Source: Humibacillus xanthopallidus (GTDB lineage Bacteria; Actinomycetota; Actinomycetes; Actinomycetales; Dermatophilaceae). From it: DNA of 64,000 nucleotides. The notes below the pieces were generated by a model, which was given only the letters and a program-made list of their open reading frames with translations, searched no databases and was not told the origin of the DNA. Position numbers and translations under genes: made by a program. The stretch is from positions 620,001 to 684,000 of the forward strand of contig NZ_VFQF01000002.1 in assembly GCF_006717145.1 (NCBI RefSeq), given 5' to 3'. Shown piece by piece: positions 1 to 8,625 of this stretch (the stretch's first letter is position 1; the number at the start of each line of letters is the position of its first letter).

Positions 1-1667
1 GGCTGCGGCACGACGCGACCGCCGGCCTCGTGCTCGGCATCGAGAGCGTTCCCGACGGCCTCGCGAGCGGGCTGCTCGCCGGGGTCAACCCGCTCGCCGG
101 GCTCTACGCCTACCTCTTCGGGATGGTGGGAGCGGCCTTCGTCACGAGCAGCACCTTCATGGCGGTGCAGGCGACCGGTGCGATGTCCCTCGTCGTCGCC
201 GACGCCGGTCTCGGCGGGGCCCCCGACCCGGAGCGCGCGCTCTTCACCCTCGCCGTGCTGACGGGGATCGTGATGATCGCCGCAGGTCTGCTCCGTGGTG
301 GCACCCTGCTGCGCTTCGTGCCCACTGCGGTCATGACGGGCTTCGTCACCGCGGTCGGCGTCAACATCGTGCTGGGCCAGCTGGGCTCCTTCACCGGGGC
401 CACGCTCGAGGGGTCCGGCAGGCTCGCCAAGACGCTCGACCTGCTGCTGCACCCGGGGCGCATCGACCTCGCGTCGCTGCTCGTCGGGGTCGTCACCGTG
501 GCGGGGATCGTGCTGCTCCAGCGGACCCGACTCGGGGCGATGGGCCTCGTCGTGGCCGTCGTCCTCGGGTCGGCGCTCGCGGCGTGGTTCCGCTGGGCCT
601 TCGGCGCCGACGTGCAGGTGGTGGCCGACATCGCCGACGTGCCCAGCTCGTTGCCGATGCCGGTGCTGCCGTCGCTGCCGGACGTGCCGAGCCTGCTCGT
701 CCCGGCGCTGTCCCTCGCGTTCATCGGGCTCGTGCAGGGTGCGGCGGTCTCAGCCGGGGTGCCCAACCCCGACGGGCGCGTCTCCGACCCGTCGCGCGAC
801 TTCGTCGGGCAGGGCGTCGGCAACCTTGTGTCGGGAATCTTCCGCGGCATGCCGGTCGGCGGGTCGATGTCGGCATCGGCCCTCGTCACGGCGAGCGGTG
901 CCCGCAGCCGCCTCGCACTGGTCTTCGCCGGCGGGGTCATGGCCGTCGTCATCCTCGCCTTCTCCGAGGTCGTCGGTCTCGTCGCGATGCCCGCCCTCGC
1001 GGCCCTGCTCATCGTCGTCGGGGTCGGTGCGATCAAGCCCGACCGGGTGCGCTCCGTCGTCAAGACCGGCCGGCTGCAGACCGTCGTCCTGGCCGTGACC
1101 TTCGTGCTGACCCTCGTCGTGCCGGTGCAGTACGCCGTGCTCCTCGGGGTGGCGCTCGCGATCGTGCTGCACGTCGTCGAGCAGTCCAACCGCGTCCGCG
1201 TGACGCGCCTGCTCATCGAGGACGACGGGCGTATGCGTGAGGTCGAGCCCCCGCCCACCGTGCCGCCCCACGAGGTGGTCGTCCTCCAGCCCTACGGCAG
1301 CCTCTTCTTCGCGAGTGCGCCCACGCTGCGCGACCGGCTCCCGGCCCTCGACGCCGACAGCCAGGGATCGGTGGTGATCCTCAGGATGCGGGGTGTCGAC
1401 GAGATCGGCCTCTCGCTCATCGGGGTGCTCCGTGAGTATGCCGCGACGCTCGCTGCGCACGACTGCTCCCTCGTGCTGACGCTCGGCAGCCACCGGGTCC
1501 TGGGTCAGCTCGAGCACGAAGGGCTCGTGGAGGCCCTGGGGGAGGGCGCCGTCTACATGGGCACCGAGTGGCGTGGTGAGACGGTGCGTCGCGCCTACGT
1601 CGAGGCCCTCGAACGCCTTGACACGCCCGGCAATCGGCCCCCGACGGCGTCGCGGGACCTAGGCTGA
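1..1667 (+). CDS. SulP-family inorganic anion permease with STAS domain (5' partial)
   Basis: The gene enters from the left edge; the frame is open from base 3, so the true start lies outside and 554 residues are visible. The N-terminal half is a run of hydrophobic helices beginning just inside a SulP-type segment (IESVPDGLASGLLAGVNPLAGLYA). The last 120 or so residues form a soluble STAS domain from about VVVLQPYGSLFFASA to the end, the usual regulatory tail of SLC26/SulP transporters. The family moves sulfate, bicarbonate or other anions across the cytoplasmic membrane. The substrate cannot be told from this sequence and no sulfate-assimilation gene lies beside it. It ends 42 bases before the PH-domain gene. 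Confidence 0.93.
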   Translation, partial: LRHDATAGLVLGIESVPDGLASGLLAGVNPLAGLYAYLFGMVGAAFVTSSTFMAVQATGAMSLVVADAGLGGAPDPERALFTLAVLTGIVMIAAGLLRGGTLLRFVPTAVMTGFVTAVGVNIVLGQLGSFTGATLEGSGRLAKTLDLLLHPGRIDLASLLVGVVTVAGIVLLQRTRLGAMGLVVAVVLGSALAAWFRWAFGADVQVVADIADVPSSLPMPVLPSLPDVPSLLVPALSLAFIGLVQGAAVSAGVPNPDGRVSDPSRDFVGQGVGNLVSGIFRGMPVGGSMSASALVTASGARSRLALVFAGGVMAVVILAFSEVVGLVAMPALAALLIVVGVGAIKPDRVRSVVKTGRLQTVVLAVTFVLTLVVPVQYAVLLGVALAIVLHVVEQSNRVRVTRLLIEDDGRMREVEPPPTVPPHEVVVLQPYGSLFFASAPTLRDRLPALDADSQGSVVILRMRGVDEIGLSLIGVLREYAATLAAHDCSLVLTLGSHRVLGQLEHEGLVEALGEGAVYMGTEWRGETVRRAYVEALERLDTPGNRPPTASRDLG

Positions 1668-1709
1668 CGGCATACGGGCTGTCGGTGCCCGCCGGTGAAG
1701 GAGGACGTC

Positions 1710-2402
1710 GTGGGGTTCCCCGATAACGTGTTGGCCAAGGGCGAGAAGGTCGAGCGCGACCTGCACCCGCACTGGCTGACGGTGGTCGTGCCGACCATCT
1801 TCGGGCTGCTGCTCACCGCAGCCTGCGTCTTCATCGTCATCCAGACACCCGACGACGAGACCGGCAACCGCATCCAGTGGATCGCCGTCGCCGTGCTCGT
1901 GCTCGTCGCGATCCCGGCGGTCGTCGTGCCCTACCTGCGGTGGCGCACGACGCACTACGTCATCACGAGCCACCGGGTCATGGTGCGCCGCGGCATCCTC
2001 ACCAAGCAGGGCAAGGACATCACGCTCTCGAAGATCACCGACGTGAGCTTCCAGCAGACGCTGGTCGACCGGATGATCCGGGCCGGGTCGCTGCACATCG
2101 AGTCGGCCGGCGACAGCCCCGACGAGAACCTCACGAACATCCCCAACAGCAACGTCGTCCAGCAGCTCATCAACCGCCTCATCGACGAGGACGACCTGCG
2201 CCGTCGGCACGGTCGCGGCTACGCGCCGGAGGCCTCGGGGCCGTATGACGGCGACGGTGGGCGCGGTGACGTCGGCCGCGGTGAGCGCGACCTCGACGGC
2301 GTCGACACGACGGCGGTGCCGCAGGGCGAACGGCCCGCGCGGCCCGAGCTGGCCGAGGAGCGCCGCCGCGAGCCGCGCGACCTGAGCGGCGCCGGCGACT
2401 GA
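1710..2402 (+). CDS. PH-domain (bPH2) membrane protein
   Basis: A 230-residue protein with two membrane helices near residues 20-75, followed by a YdbT/bPH2-type pleckstrin-like domain (TTHYVITSHRVMVRRGIL ... ITDVSFQQTLVDRMIRAGSL). The tail is charged and low in complexity. The GTG at 1710 is preferred because AAGGAGG at 1698-1704 sits five bases upstream. A GTG at 1695 would place that ribosome-binding site inside the gene. The family is common in actinobacteria as an inner-membrane protein of unknown role; the nearby genes do not suggest a specific job. Confidence 0.88.
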   Translation: MGFPDNVLAKGEKVERDLHPHWLTVVVPTIFGLLLTAACVFIVIQTPDDETGNRIQWIAVAVLVLVAIPAVVVPYLRWRTTHYVITSHRVMVRRGILTKQGKDITLSKITDVSFQQTLVDRMIRAGSLHIESAGDSPDENLTNIPNSNVVQQLINRLIDEDDLRRRHGRGYAPEASGPYDGDGGRGDVGRGERDLDGVDTTAVPQGERPARPELAEERRREPRDLSGAGD

Positions 2403-2483
2403 GCCCTCCGGGAGCCCGGTTCGCAGGAGACGCGTCGCGCGTGATCGCTGCCCTGCCGGCCCGGCTCGTGGCACAGTCGGACC

Positions 2484-4253
2484 ATGACGACGACGACCTC
2501 GACGACGAGCGCGACCGACGCCTACCGCGCCTCCCGTGACCAGTTGCTCGGCCTGCGGGGAGAGCACGAGCGGGCCGTCCGCGAGTTCGCCTTCCCCCAC
2601 CTCGGCGACCGGTGGAACTGGGGCGTCGACTGGTTCGACGCGGTGGCCCGCGGCAACGACCGCAACGCGCTGACGATCGTCGAGGAGGACGAGTCGGCGG
2701 CCTCGGTCACGTTCGACGAGATGGCGCGCCGGTCCGACCAGGTCGCGGCCATGCTCACCTCGCTCGGGGTGCGTCGCGGCGACGCCGTCGTGCTCATGCT
2801 CGGCAACCAGGTCGAGCTGTGGGAGTCGATGCTCGCCGTCATCAAGCTCGGCGCCGTGGTCATGCCGACGACGACGGCGGTCGGGCCAGGTGACCTCGTC
2901 GACCGGATGGAGCGTGGGTCGGCGCGGGCCGTCATCACCAACGCCCGTGAGGTGCACAAGTTCGACGACGTGCCCGGTGACTACGTGCGGATCGCGGTCG
3001 GCGGGTCGTCGACCGGCGGGGCAGCGACCGACACGTCGGGCTGGGCCGACTACGCCGCACACCGCAGCCTCGAGGTGGGGCCGACCGAGCACCCGGGCAC
3101 GGGCCCGGACGACCGGATGCTCCTCTACTTCACGTCGGGCACGACGAGCCGGCCCAAGCTCGTCGAGCACACGCAGGCGTCCTACCCGGTGGGGCACCTG
3201 TCGACGATGTACTGGCTCGGGCTGCAGCCGGGCGACGTCCACCTCAACATCAGCAGCCCCGGGTGGGCGAAGCACGCGTGGTCCTCGTTCTTCGCGCCAT
3301 GGGCGGCGGAGGCCACGATCTTCGTCTACAACTACGTGCGCTTCGACCCGGCTGCGCTGCTCCGCGTGCTGCGCACCCACGACGTCACCTCGCTCTGTGC
3401 GCCGCCGACGGTGTGGCGAATGCTCATCACGTCCGACCTCTCCGGTGGGGCGGGGTCGCTGCGCGAGGTCATCGGCGCCGGCGAGCCGCTCAACCCCGAG
3501 GTCATCGCGCAGGTCGAGCGGGCCTGGGGCCTGACGATCCGCGACGGCTACGGCCAGACGGAGATGACGGCCGCCGTCGGCAACACCCCGGGCTCGCCCG
3601 TCAAGCCGGGGTCGATGGGCCGGCCGCTGCCGGGATGCCCCGTCGTGATCGTCGATCCCATCACGAATGCGCTTGTGTCCGAAGCGGACTCGTCGGGGGC
3701 GAGAGAGGGCGAGATCTGTCTCGACCTGTCGAAGCATCCCGTGCCACTCATGACCGGCTACCAGGGCGACGAGGAGCGCAACGCCGCTGCGATGGCCGGT
3801 GGTTTCTACCACACGGGCGACGTCGCCTCGATGGACGCCGACGGCTACATCACCTACGTCGGTCGCACCGACGACGTCTTCAAGGCGAGCGACTACAAGA
3901 TCAGCCCGTTCGAGCTCGAGTCGGTGCTCATCGAGCACCCGGCGGTCGCCGAGGCCGCCGTCGTGCCGGCGCCCGACGCGCTGCGCCTCGCCGTCCCCAA
4001 GGCCTACATCGCGCTCGCGCCGGGCATCGAGCCGGGTGAGGGGGTGGCGCGGTCGATCCTCGCGCACGCCCGCGACAAGCTCGCGCCGTGGCAGCGGGTC
4101 CGGCGCATCGAGTTCTTCGAGCTGCCCAAGACGATCTCGGGCAAGATCCGTCGGGTCGAGCTGCGGAGGCGCGAGAACGACCTCGTCGCCTCGGGCGGCG
4201 AGCAGCCGGCGCTCGAGTGGCGCGACGACCAGTTCCCCGAGCTGCGCGGGTGA
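2484..4253 (+). CDS. AMP-forming acyl-CoA synthetase (ANL superfamily)
   Basis: A full-length 589-residue adenylate-forming enzyme. The P-loop-like motif YFTSGTTSRPK, the GYGQTEMT motif and the hinge YHTGDVASMDADGYITYVGR are all present, as is the C-terminal catalytic lysine region (LPKTISGKIRRVEL). It should activate a carboxylic acid to its acyl-AMP and then its CoA thioester. The segment GWAKHAWSSFFAPWAAEATIF resembles medium-chain (ACSM-like) synthetases more than acetyl-CoA synthetase, but chain length cannot be fixed by eye. The ATG follows a short noncoding gap. The stop codon overlaps the start of the histidine phosphatase gene, so the two are probably co-translated. Confidence 0.93.
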   Translation: MTTTTSTTSATDAYRASRDQLLGLRGEHERAVREFAFPHLGDRWNWGVDWFDAVARGNDRNALTIVEEDESAASVTFDEMARRSDQVAAMLTSLGVRRGDAVVLMLGNQVELWESMLAVIKLGAVVMPTTTAVGPGDLVDRMERGSARAVITNAREVHKFDDVPGDYVRIAVGGSSTGGAATDTSGWADYAAHRSLEVGPTEHPGTGPDDRMLLYFTSGTTSRPKLVEHTQASYPVGHLSTMYWLGLQPGDVHLNISSPGWAKHAWSSFFAPWAAEATIFVYNYVRFDPAALLRVLRTHDVTSLCAPPTVWRMLITSDLSGGAGSLREVIGAGEPLNPEVIAQVERAWGLTIRDGYGQTEMTAAVGNTPGSPVKPGSMGRPLPGCPVVIVDPITNALVSEADSSGAREGEICLDLSKHPVPLMTGYQGDEERNAAAMAGGFYHTGDVASMDADGYITYVGRTDDVFKASDYKISPFELESVLIEHPAVAEAAVVPAPDALRLAVPKAYIALAPGIEPGEGVARSILAHARDKLAPWQRVRRIEFFELPKTISGKIRRVELRRRENDLVASGGEQPALEWRDDQFPELRG

Positions 4254-4954
4254 GCCCCGGGCAGGGGAGGGAGGGCCTCGAGCACCGGCCCGAACGCATC
4301 GTCCTCGTGCGCCACGGAGAGTCCGAGGGCAACGTCGACGAGACGGTCTACGAGCGGGTGCCGGACCATCGCCTCCGGCTGACCGACGTGGGGCTGGAGC
4401 AGGCCCGCCAGACCGGCGAGGTGCTGCGCGCGATGCTGGACGGCGGCTCGGTGGAGGCCTACGTCTCGCCCTACGTGCGCACCCGCCAGACGCTCGCGGC
4501 CCTCGACCTGCCCGTCGCCGAGCGTGACGTGCGGGTCGAGCCGCGCCTGCGTGAGCAGGACTGGGCCAACTTCCAGGACCCTGCCGACATCGCCGAGCAG
4601 AAGGCGCTGCGCGACCGCTACGGCCACTTCTACTACCGCTTCTCCCACGGCGAGTCGGGTTCCGACGTCTACGACCGGGTCTCGACGTTCCTCGAGTCGA
4701 TGTTCCGCAACTTCGAGACACCCGCCGCGCCGCGCAACGTCGTCATCGTGACCCACGGCCTGACGATGCGCCTGTTCTGCATGCGGTGGTTCCACTGGAG
4801 CGTCGACTACTTCGAGTCGCTCGAGAACCCCGCCAACGGGCAGCCCGTCGTGCTGCGGCGCCAGCCCGACTTCCGCTACCGGCTCGAGCGGCCGTTCGCG
4901 CAGTGGGATGCCGCGGTCGTGCCCACCGAGCGCGAGCGGTCGAGCTGGATCTGA
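4250..4954 (+). CDS. Histidine phosphatase family protein
   Basis: A 234-residue protein of the phosphoglycerate mutase-like superfamily. The catalytic RHG motif is intact (IVLVRHGESEGN) and the second histidine lies in VIVTHGLTMR. Other expected residues include YVSPYVRTRQT and the acidic LREQDWANF. The start is taken as the GTG at 4250, forming a 4-bp GTGA overlap with the acyl-CoA synthetase stop codon. The family includes broad phosphatases and mutases; the substrate here is unknown. An 18-bp palindrome follows nine bases after the stop. Confidence 0.9.
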   Translation: MSPGQGREGLEHRPERIVLVRHGESEGNVDETVYERVPDHRLRLTDVGLEQARQTGEVLRAMLDGGSVEAYVSPYVRTRQTLAALDLPVAERDVRVEPRLREQDWANFQDPADIAEQKALRDRYGHFYYRFSHGESGSDVYDRVSTFLESMFRNFETPAAPRNVVIVTHGLTMRLFCMRWFHWSVDYFESLENPANGQPVVLRRQPDFRYRLERPFAQWDAAVVPTERERSSWI

Positions 4955-4962
4955 CCGCAGAT

Positions 4963-4980
4963 CCGGTCCGGCCGGACCGG
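4963..4980. terminator. 18-bp perfect palindrome after the phosphatase gene
   Basis: CCGGTCCGGCCGGACCGG is a perfect palindrome nine bases past the phosphatase stop codon. As RNA it can fold into a 7-bp GC stem with a GGCC loop. No U-run follows, which is common for actinobacterial terminators. It could instead be a protein-binding site ahead of the histidine kinase gene, which begins 177 bases further on. Confidence 0.5.
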
Positions 4981-5156
4981 TTCCACGAGATGAAAACGTA
5001 GGAATCGGGCAACGAGAGAAGCACTTCCGGGAATCAGGTGACGTGCCGCAGGGATTGGGTTTCACTGGGGGGGTAACAACACAGGCGAACTGGGGAGGCC
5101 GCCGACAACGAGCCCGGGGGGGATTCGTTGAGTGGGTTCAACAGTGGAGATCGAAC

Positions 5157-5876
5157 ATGTCCAAAACAGGCCAGTGGGAGCCGGGGGGCGGCGCAAGGTC
5201 GGGGTGGAGGCCGACGAGGGGGCACCGCTCCGGATCAGGAAGAACGGCGTTGCGGGGTGCGGCGGGGGGATCGGCATCGATGCCGGCACCGACGAGCGCG
5301 ACGGTGCGCGCCCTGTGTCACGACTTGCGACATCCGCTCTCGGTGATCGAGCGTCTGGCCGAGCTCGACGGTGTCGAGTGCGCCGACGACGAGGCCAGGA
5401 AGCGCCTCGACGAGATCGGGCGAGAGGCTGCCTGGCTGAGCGAGCTCGTGGACTCCGTCCTGGGAGGGCGTGCAGCGCGTGAGGTCGATCTGCTGGATCT
5501 CGCCGAGGTGGCCCGCTCCGCCCGTGAGCTGGCAGCGGCGGGTGCGACGTGCCGGATCACCGTGGACACGGTGCAGCGGGTGCCGGTCCGGGGCTGCCGT
5601 CCTGACCTCGTGCGCGCCGCGCTGTGCCTGCTCGACAACGCCATCCGGGCGGCCGGTCGAGACGGCCACGTGCAGATGCAGGTGGATGGTGATGCCACGA
5701 GCGGATGGCTGGCGATCACCGACGACGGGCCCGGACTGGGAGGGCTGAGTGCCCAGCACTCCCTCGGGTTGGCAATCGTTCGGGCCATCCTCGCCGACCA
5801 CGGAGGTCGACTGGAGCTGCGCAACCTCCCCAGCGGAGGAGCCCTCGCCGTCATGCACGTGCCGACGCCGGGGTGA
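5157..5876 (+). CDS. Soluble histidine kinase without a sensor domain
   Basis: A 239-residue protein with a glycine/arginine-rich N-terminus, an H-box (CHDLRHPLSVI, phospho-accepting His55) and a HATPase_c domain showing the N-box (LLDNAIRAAGRDG), G1 (DDGPGLGG) and G2-like (HSLGLAIVRAI) motifs. There is no membrane helix and no recognisable PAS, GAF or HAMP domain, so the input must be cytoplasmic or come through a partner. The ATG at 5157 is chosen for the GGAGA six bases upstream. A LuxR-type response regulator begins seven bases after its stop, so they form a likely pair. Position at the head of the polysaccharide locus suggests a role in controlling it. Confidence 0.82.
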   Translation: MSKTGQWEPGGGARSGWRPTRGHRSGSGRTALRGAAGGSASMPAPTSATVRALCHDLRHPLSVIERLAELDGVECADDEARKRLDEIGREAAWLSELVDSVLGGRAAREVDLLDLAEVARSARELAAAGATCRITVDTVQRVPVRGCRPDLVRAALCLLDNAIRAAGRDGHVQMQVDGDATSGWLAITDDGPGLGGLSAQHSLGLAIVRAILADHGGRLELRNLPSGGALAVMHVPTPG

Positions 5877-5883
5877 GGTCACC

Positions 5884-6534
5884 ATGCGACTCGTCGTCTG
5901 TGACGACCATCGGCTGTTGTTGGAAGCGCTGGCGGTGTCACTGCGAGCACGAGGACATGACGTGGTCGACCTGTGCACCACCCCTGAGGCGGGCCTGGAA
6001 GCCGTGACGCGACACCAACCCGACGTGTGCCTCCTCGACCTGCACTTCCCGGAGGGCACCAGCTTGCAGGCCCTGCGGGCCATGGTGGCGCGGTGCCCCG
6101 ACACGCGGGTGGTCGTCTTCTCGGCTGCAGCCGATCCGCAGGCCGTCTCCGGTGCATTGGCGCTTGGAGCGGCGGGCTACCTCCTCAAGTCGATGAGCAT
6201 GGAAGAGATCTGCGAGATGCTCGACCACGCGGCGCGAGGCCAGGTCGCCGTGGAGCCGGGGCTGTTGAGGCAGGCCTTCCTCCCACCGTCGGCGCAGGAT
6301 CCCTTGTGGGTGCTGCGCTTTCTCACCGACCGCGAATGGGATGCGCTGCGCTGCATCACCCGGGGGATGAGCACGGACCAGATCGCTCGGCAGCTCGGCG
6401 TGCGACGCAGCACCGCCCGGACCCATGTGCAGAATCTGCTCCACAAGCTCGGAGTCCACTCCCGTCTCGAGGCGGCCGCCCTGATGGCAGACCATGCCGC
6501 CGAGGAGGACTGGCCAGCGCGTCTCCGGTCCTGA
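5884..6534 (+). CDS. NarL/FixJ-type response regulator
   Basis: A 216-residue two-domain regulator. The receiver has the acidic pair (VVCDDH), phospho-acceptor Asp52 (VCLLDLHF) and the conserved lysine (YLLKSMS). The C-terminal 60 residues are a LuxR helix-turn-helix (LTDREWDALRCITRGMSTDQIARQLGV). It lies seven bases after the kinase gene and is the obvious partner of that kinase. The targets are not known; the polysaccharide genes downstream are the natural guess. Confidence 0.92.
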   Translation: MRLVVCDDHRLLLEALAVSLRARGHDVVDLCTTPEAGLEAVTRHQPDVCLLDLHFPEGTSLQALRAMVARCPDTRVVVFSAAADPQAVSGALALGAAGYLLKSMSMEEICEMLDHAARGQVAVEPGLLRQAFLPPSAQDPLWVLRFLTDREWDALRCITRGMSTDQIARQLGVRRSTARTHVQNLLHKLGVHSRLEAAALMADHAAEEDWPARLRS

Positions 6535-6612
6535 ACGGCCACAAGGGGATACGGCATCCGGCGTAGGACGCGGTCCACCCGATGCACGGTCCGTTCCGGC
6601 GTCGGGGGGTGC

Positions 6613-7329
6613 ATGCTCTGCCGCATGACGCCCGATCCGGTCCGCGTCGCGCTGGTGGCCCACAGCCGGCTCGAGGTCGATGCGCTGGGCGAGGCTCTCT
6701 CCGCGCTCGGCACCGTGGAGGTCGTCGGCCGTGCCACCTCGGCCGCCGACGGGCTCGCGCTGGTCCACGCGGTGCGTCCCGATGTGGTGGTGGCCGATCT
6801 CTCGCCTGACGACGAGGCGAGCCTCGACCTTGCCCGCCTGGCGCTCGCCACCCAGACGGACCTCGGAGTGGTGCTCATAGCCGAGCCAGGGCACCGGCTG
6901 GCCACCGCCGAGGCCATCGCCATGGGCGTGCGCGGCTGGGTCCACAGCGACGACTCGCTGGCGAGCCTGGTCGTCGCCATCGAGGGGGTCGCGTGCGGGG
7001 AGCTGCGCCTGCCCTCGGATGTCCTGAGCCTGGCGGTCTCGCCACCGCCTGACGTCGCCCGCGAGGACGCGCACCTGCTCATCGACCATCTGACGCGGCG
7101 GCAGACCGATGTGCTGCGATGCCTCGTGGGCGGGTGCTCCCGCAGCGAGACCGCGCTCATGCTGTCGATGTCCACACACACCGTGCGTACCCATGTCGCG
7201 GCCATCCTGCGCCGGCTCCGGGTGCACTCGACCCTCGAGGCAGTCGTGATCGCGCGACGGGCCGGGCTTCCCGGGCGGAGTCATGAGACCGACGCTCCGT
7301 CGAAAAGCGTAGAGGCGCTCAGCCCCTGA
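6613..7329 (+). CDS. LuxR-type regulator with atypical receiver domain
   Basis: About 238 residues from the ATG at 6613; an ATG at 6625 is also possible, and neither has a strong ribosome-binding site. The N-terminal domain follows the receiver fold, and an aspartate sits where the phospho-acceptor would be (Asp62, VVVADLSPDD). The usual acidic pair after the first strand is replaced by AHSR, and the switch lysine position reads SDDS. Phosphorylation is therefore doubtful, and this may be an orphan or ligand-controlled regulator. The LuxR helix-turn-helix is normal (LTRRQTDVLRCLVGGCSRSETALML). It is the third regulator in a row before the polysaccharide genes. Confidence 0.85.
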   Translation: MLCRMTPDPVRVALVAHSRLEVDALGEALSALGTVEVVGRATSAADGLALVHAVRPDVVVADLSPDDEASLDLARLALATQTDLGVVLIAEPGHRLATAEAIAMGVRGWVHSDDSLASLVVAIEGVACGELRLPSDVLSLAVSPPPDVAREDAHLLIDHLTRRQTDVLRCLVGGCSRSETALMLSMSTHTVRTHVAAILRRLRVHSTLEAVVIARRAGLPGRSHETDAPSKSVEALSP

Positions 7330-7348
7330 TCGGGTGTCCGCTCTCCTC

Positions 7349-7380
7349 GGCCTTCCTACGGTCGTAACAGCAGGAAGGCC
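7349..7380. promoter_or_regulatory. 9-bp perfect inverted repeat before the aminotransferase gene
   Basis: GGCCTTCCT at 7349-7357 and AGGAAGGCC at 7372-7380 form perfect 9-bp arms around a 14-base loop. The site lies between the third regulator gene and the first sugar gene. It could be a terminator for the regulator, although no U-run follows. It could equally be an operator for the biosynthetic operon, whose first start codon is at 7423. Confidence 0.5.
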
Positions 7381-7422
7381 TCGTCGTACAGACGGGCCTG
7401 ACCCCCGACACGAGGAGAAGTC

Positions 7423-8625
7423 GTGACCAGCGAGACGCTGACCGCTCGCCCGCTCACCCGCTCGTCAGTCGCCCCGCGACCCCTCCCGATCCCGTTCGCG
7501 CGTGCCGTGCTGACGCCCGAGGCTCGGGCTGCGGCGAACCGGGTGCTGGAGTCGGGTTGGCTGACGACGGGGCCGGAGGTGGCCGACTTCGAGGAGGAGC
7601 TCGCGGCTCAGGTCGGGGCTCGTCGGGGCGTTGCGGTGAGCTCGTGCACAGCCGCGATCGAGCTCGTGCTGCGGGGGATGGACCTGCCTGCCGGCGCCAA
7701 GGTGCTCATGAGCGCCGACACCTTCTGCGGCGCTGCTGCTGCCATCCTCCATGCCGGGCTCGTTCCGGTGCTGGCCGACGTCGATCCCGCGACCGCCATG
7801 CCCGGACCTCGCGAGATCCGGTCGGCGGCCGTGGCTGCGGGCGGCGTCGACGCCATGGTCGTCGTGCACCTCGGCGGCTCACCGACCGACGTCGTGGCCG
7901 CGGCCGATGCCGCGCAGGTGCCGCTGCGGCGCGTCGTCGAGGACGCTGCTCACGCCCTCGGTGCGTCCGTGGCGGGGCGGCCGGTGGGCACCCTCTCGAG
8001 GGCGACCTGTTTCAGCTTCTATGCGACGAAGAACCTCGCCATCGGTGAGGGCGGAATGGTCACGACCGACGATGACGACCTCGCCGACGTCCTGCTCAGC
8101 ACGCGCCTGCACGGCATGTCGAGAGACGCCTGGCGTCGCTATCTCCCCGGCGGGTCCTGGCGCTACGACGTGCGCCACGAGGGCCTCAAGGCCAACCTCA
8201 CCGATGTGCAGGCCGCCGTGGGCCGTGCCCAGCTCGTCGCCTTCCCACGGCACCAGCAGCGACGAGCGGCCCTGGCCGCGCGCTACGACGCGCGCCTCAG
8301 CGGGCTGGACGGCATACGGCTGCCTCCTCGGACCGCCCTCGGGACCCATGCGTGGCACCTCTACGCGGTGCGCGTCCGCCCGCCCTTCCCCATCAACCGC
8401 GACGAGCTCATCGAGCGGTTGGCCCGGCGAGGGATCGGGACCTCGGTGCACTTCATCCCCCTGCACTGCCTCGAGTGGTATGCGGCCCACTGCGTGCTGC
8501 CACCCGGAGGCCTGCCGGGGGCCGACGAGGTCTACGCGGAGACGCTCTCGCTGCCGTTCGACCAGCACCTGACCGATGACGAGCTCGACGCCGTGAGTGC
8601 GGCGATCTGGCAGGAGGGGATGTGA
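7423..8625 (+). CDS. DegT/DnrJ/EryC1/StrS sugar aminotransferase (PglE-like)
   Basis: A 400-residue PLP-dependent aminotransferase. The N-terminus has the typical active-site start (PFARAVLTPEA ... VLESGWLTTGPEVADFE). The PLP lysine lies in SFYATKNLAIGEGGMV, and the aspartate contact in VVEDAAHALGA. These enzymes convert an NDP-4-keto-6-deoxy sugar to a 4-amino sugar. The next gene encodes a matching 4,6-dehydratase-type enzyme. GAGGAG precedes the GTG start. The stop overlaps the next start by one base (ATGTGATG), so translation is probably coupled. Confidence 0.92.
   Translation: MTSETLTARPLTRSSVAPRPLPIPFARAVLTPEARAAANRVLESGWLTTGPEVADFEEELAAQVGARRGVAVSSCTAAIELVLRGMDLPAGAKVLMSADTFCGAAAAILHAGLVPVLADVDPATAMPGPREIRSAAVAAGGVDAMVVVHLGGSPTDVVAAADAAQVPLRRVVEDAAHALGASVAGRPVGTLSRATCFSFYATKNLAIGEGGMVTTDDDDLADVLLSTRLHGMSRDAWRRYLPGGSWRYDVRHEGLKANLTDVQAAVGRAQLVAFPRHQQRRAALAARYDARLSGLDGIRLPPRTALGTHAWHLYAVRVRPPFPINRDELIERLARRGIGTSVHFIPLHCLEWYAAHCVLPPGGLPGADEVYAETLSLPFDQHLTDDELDAVSAAIWQEGM

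Noticed and set aside
1659-4721. A 1020-codon open frame on the minus strand
   Set aside because: It lies opposite three clear plus-strand genes, its product is a low-complexity Arg/Asp/His/Gly-rich sequence with no domain, and it reflects high GC content at third codon positions.
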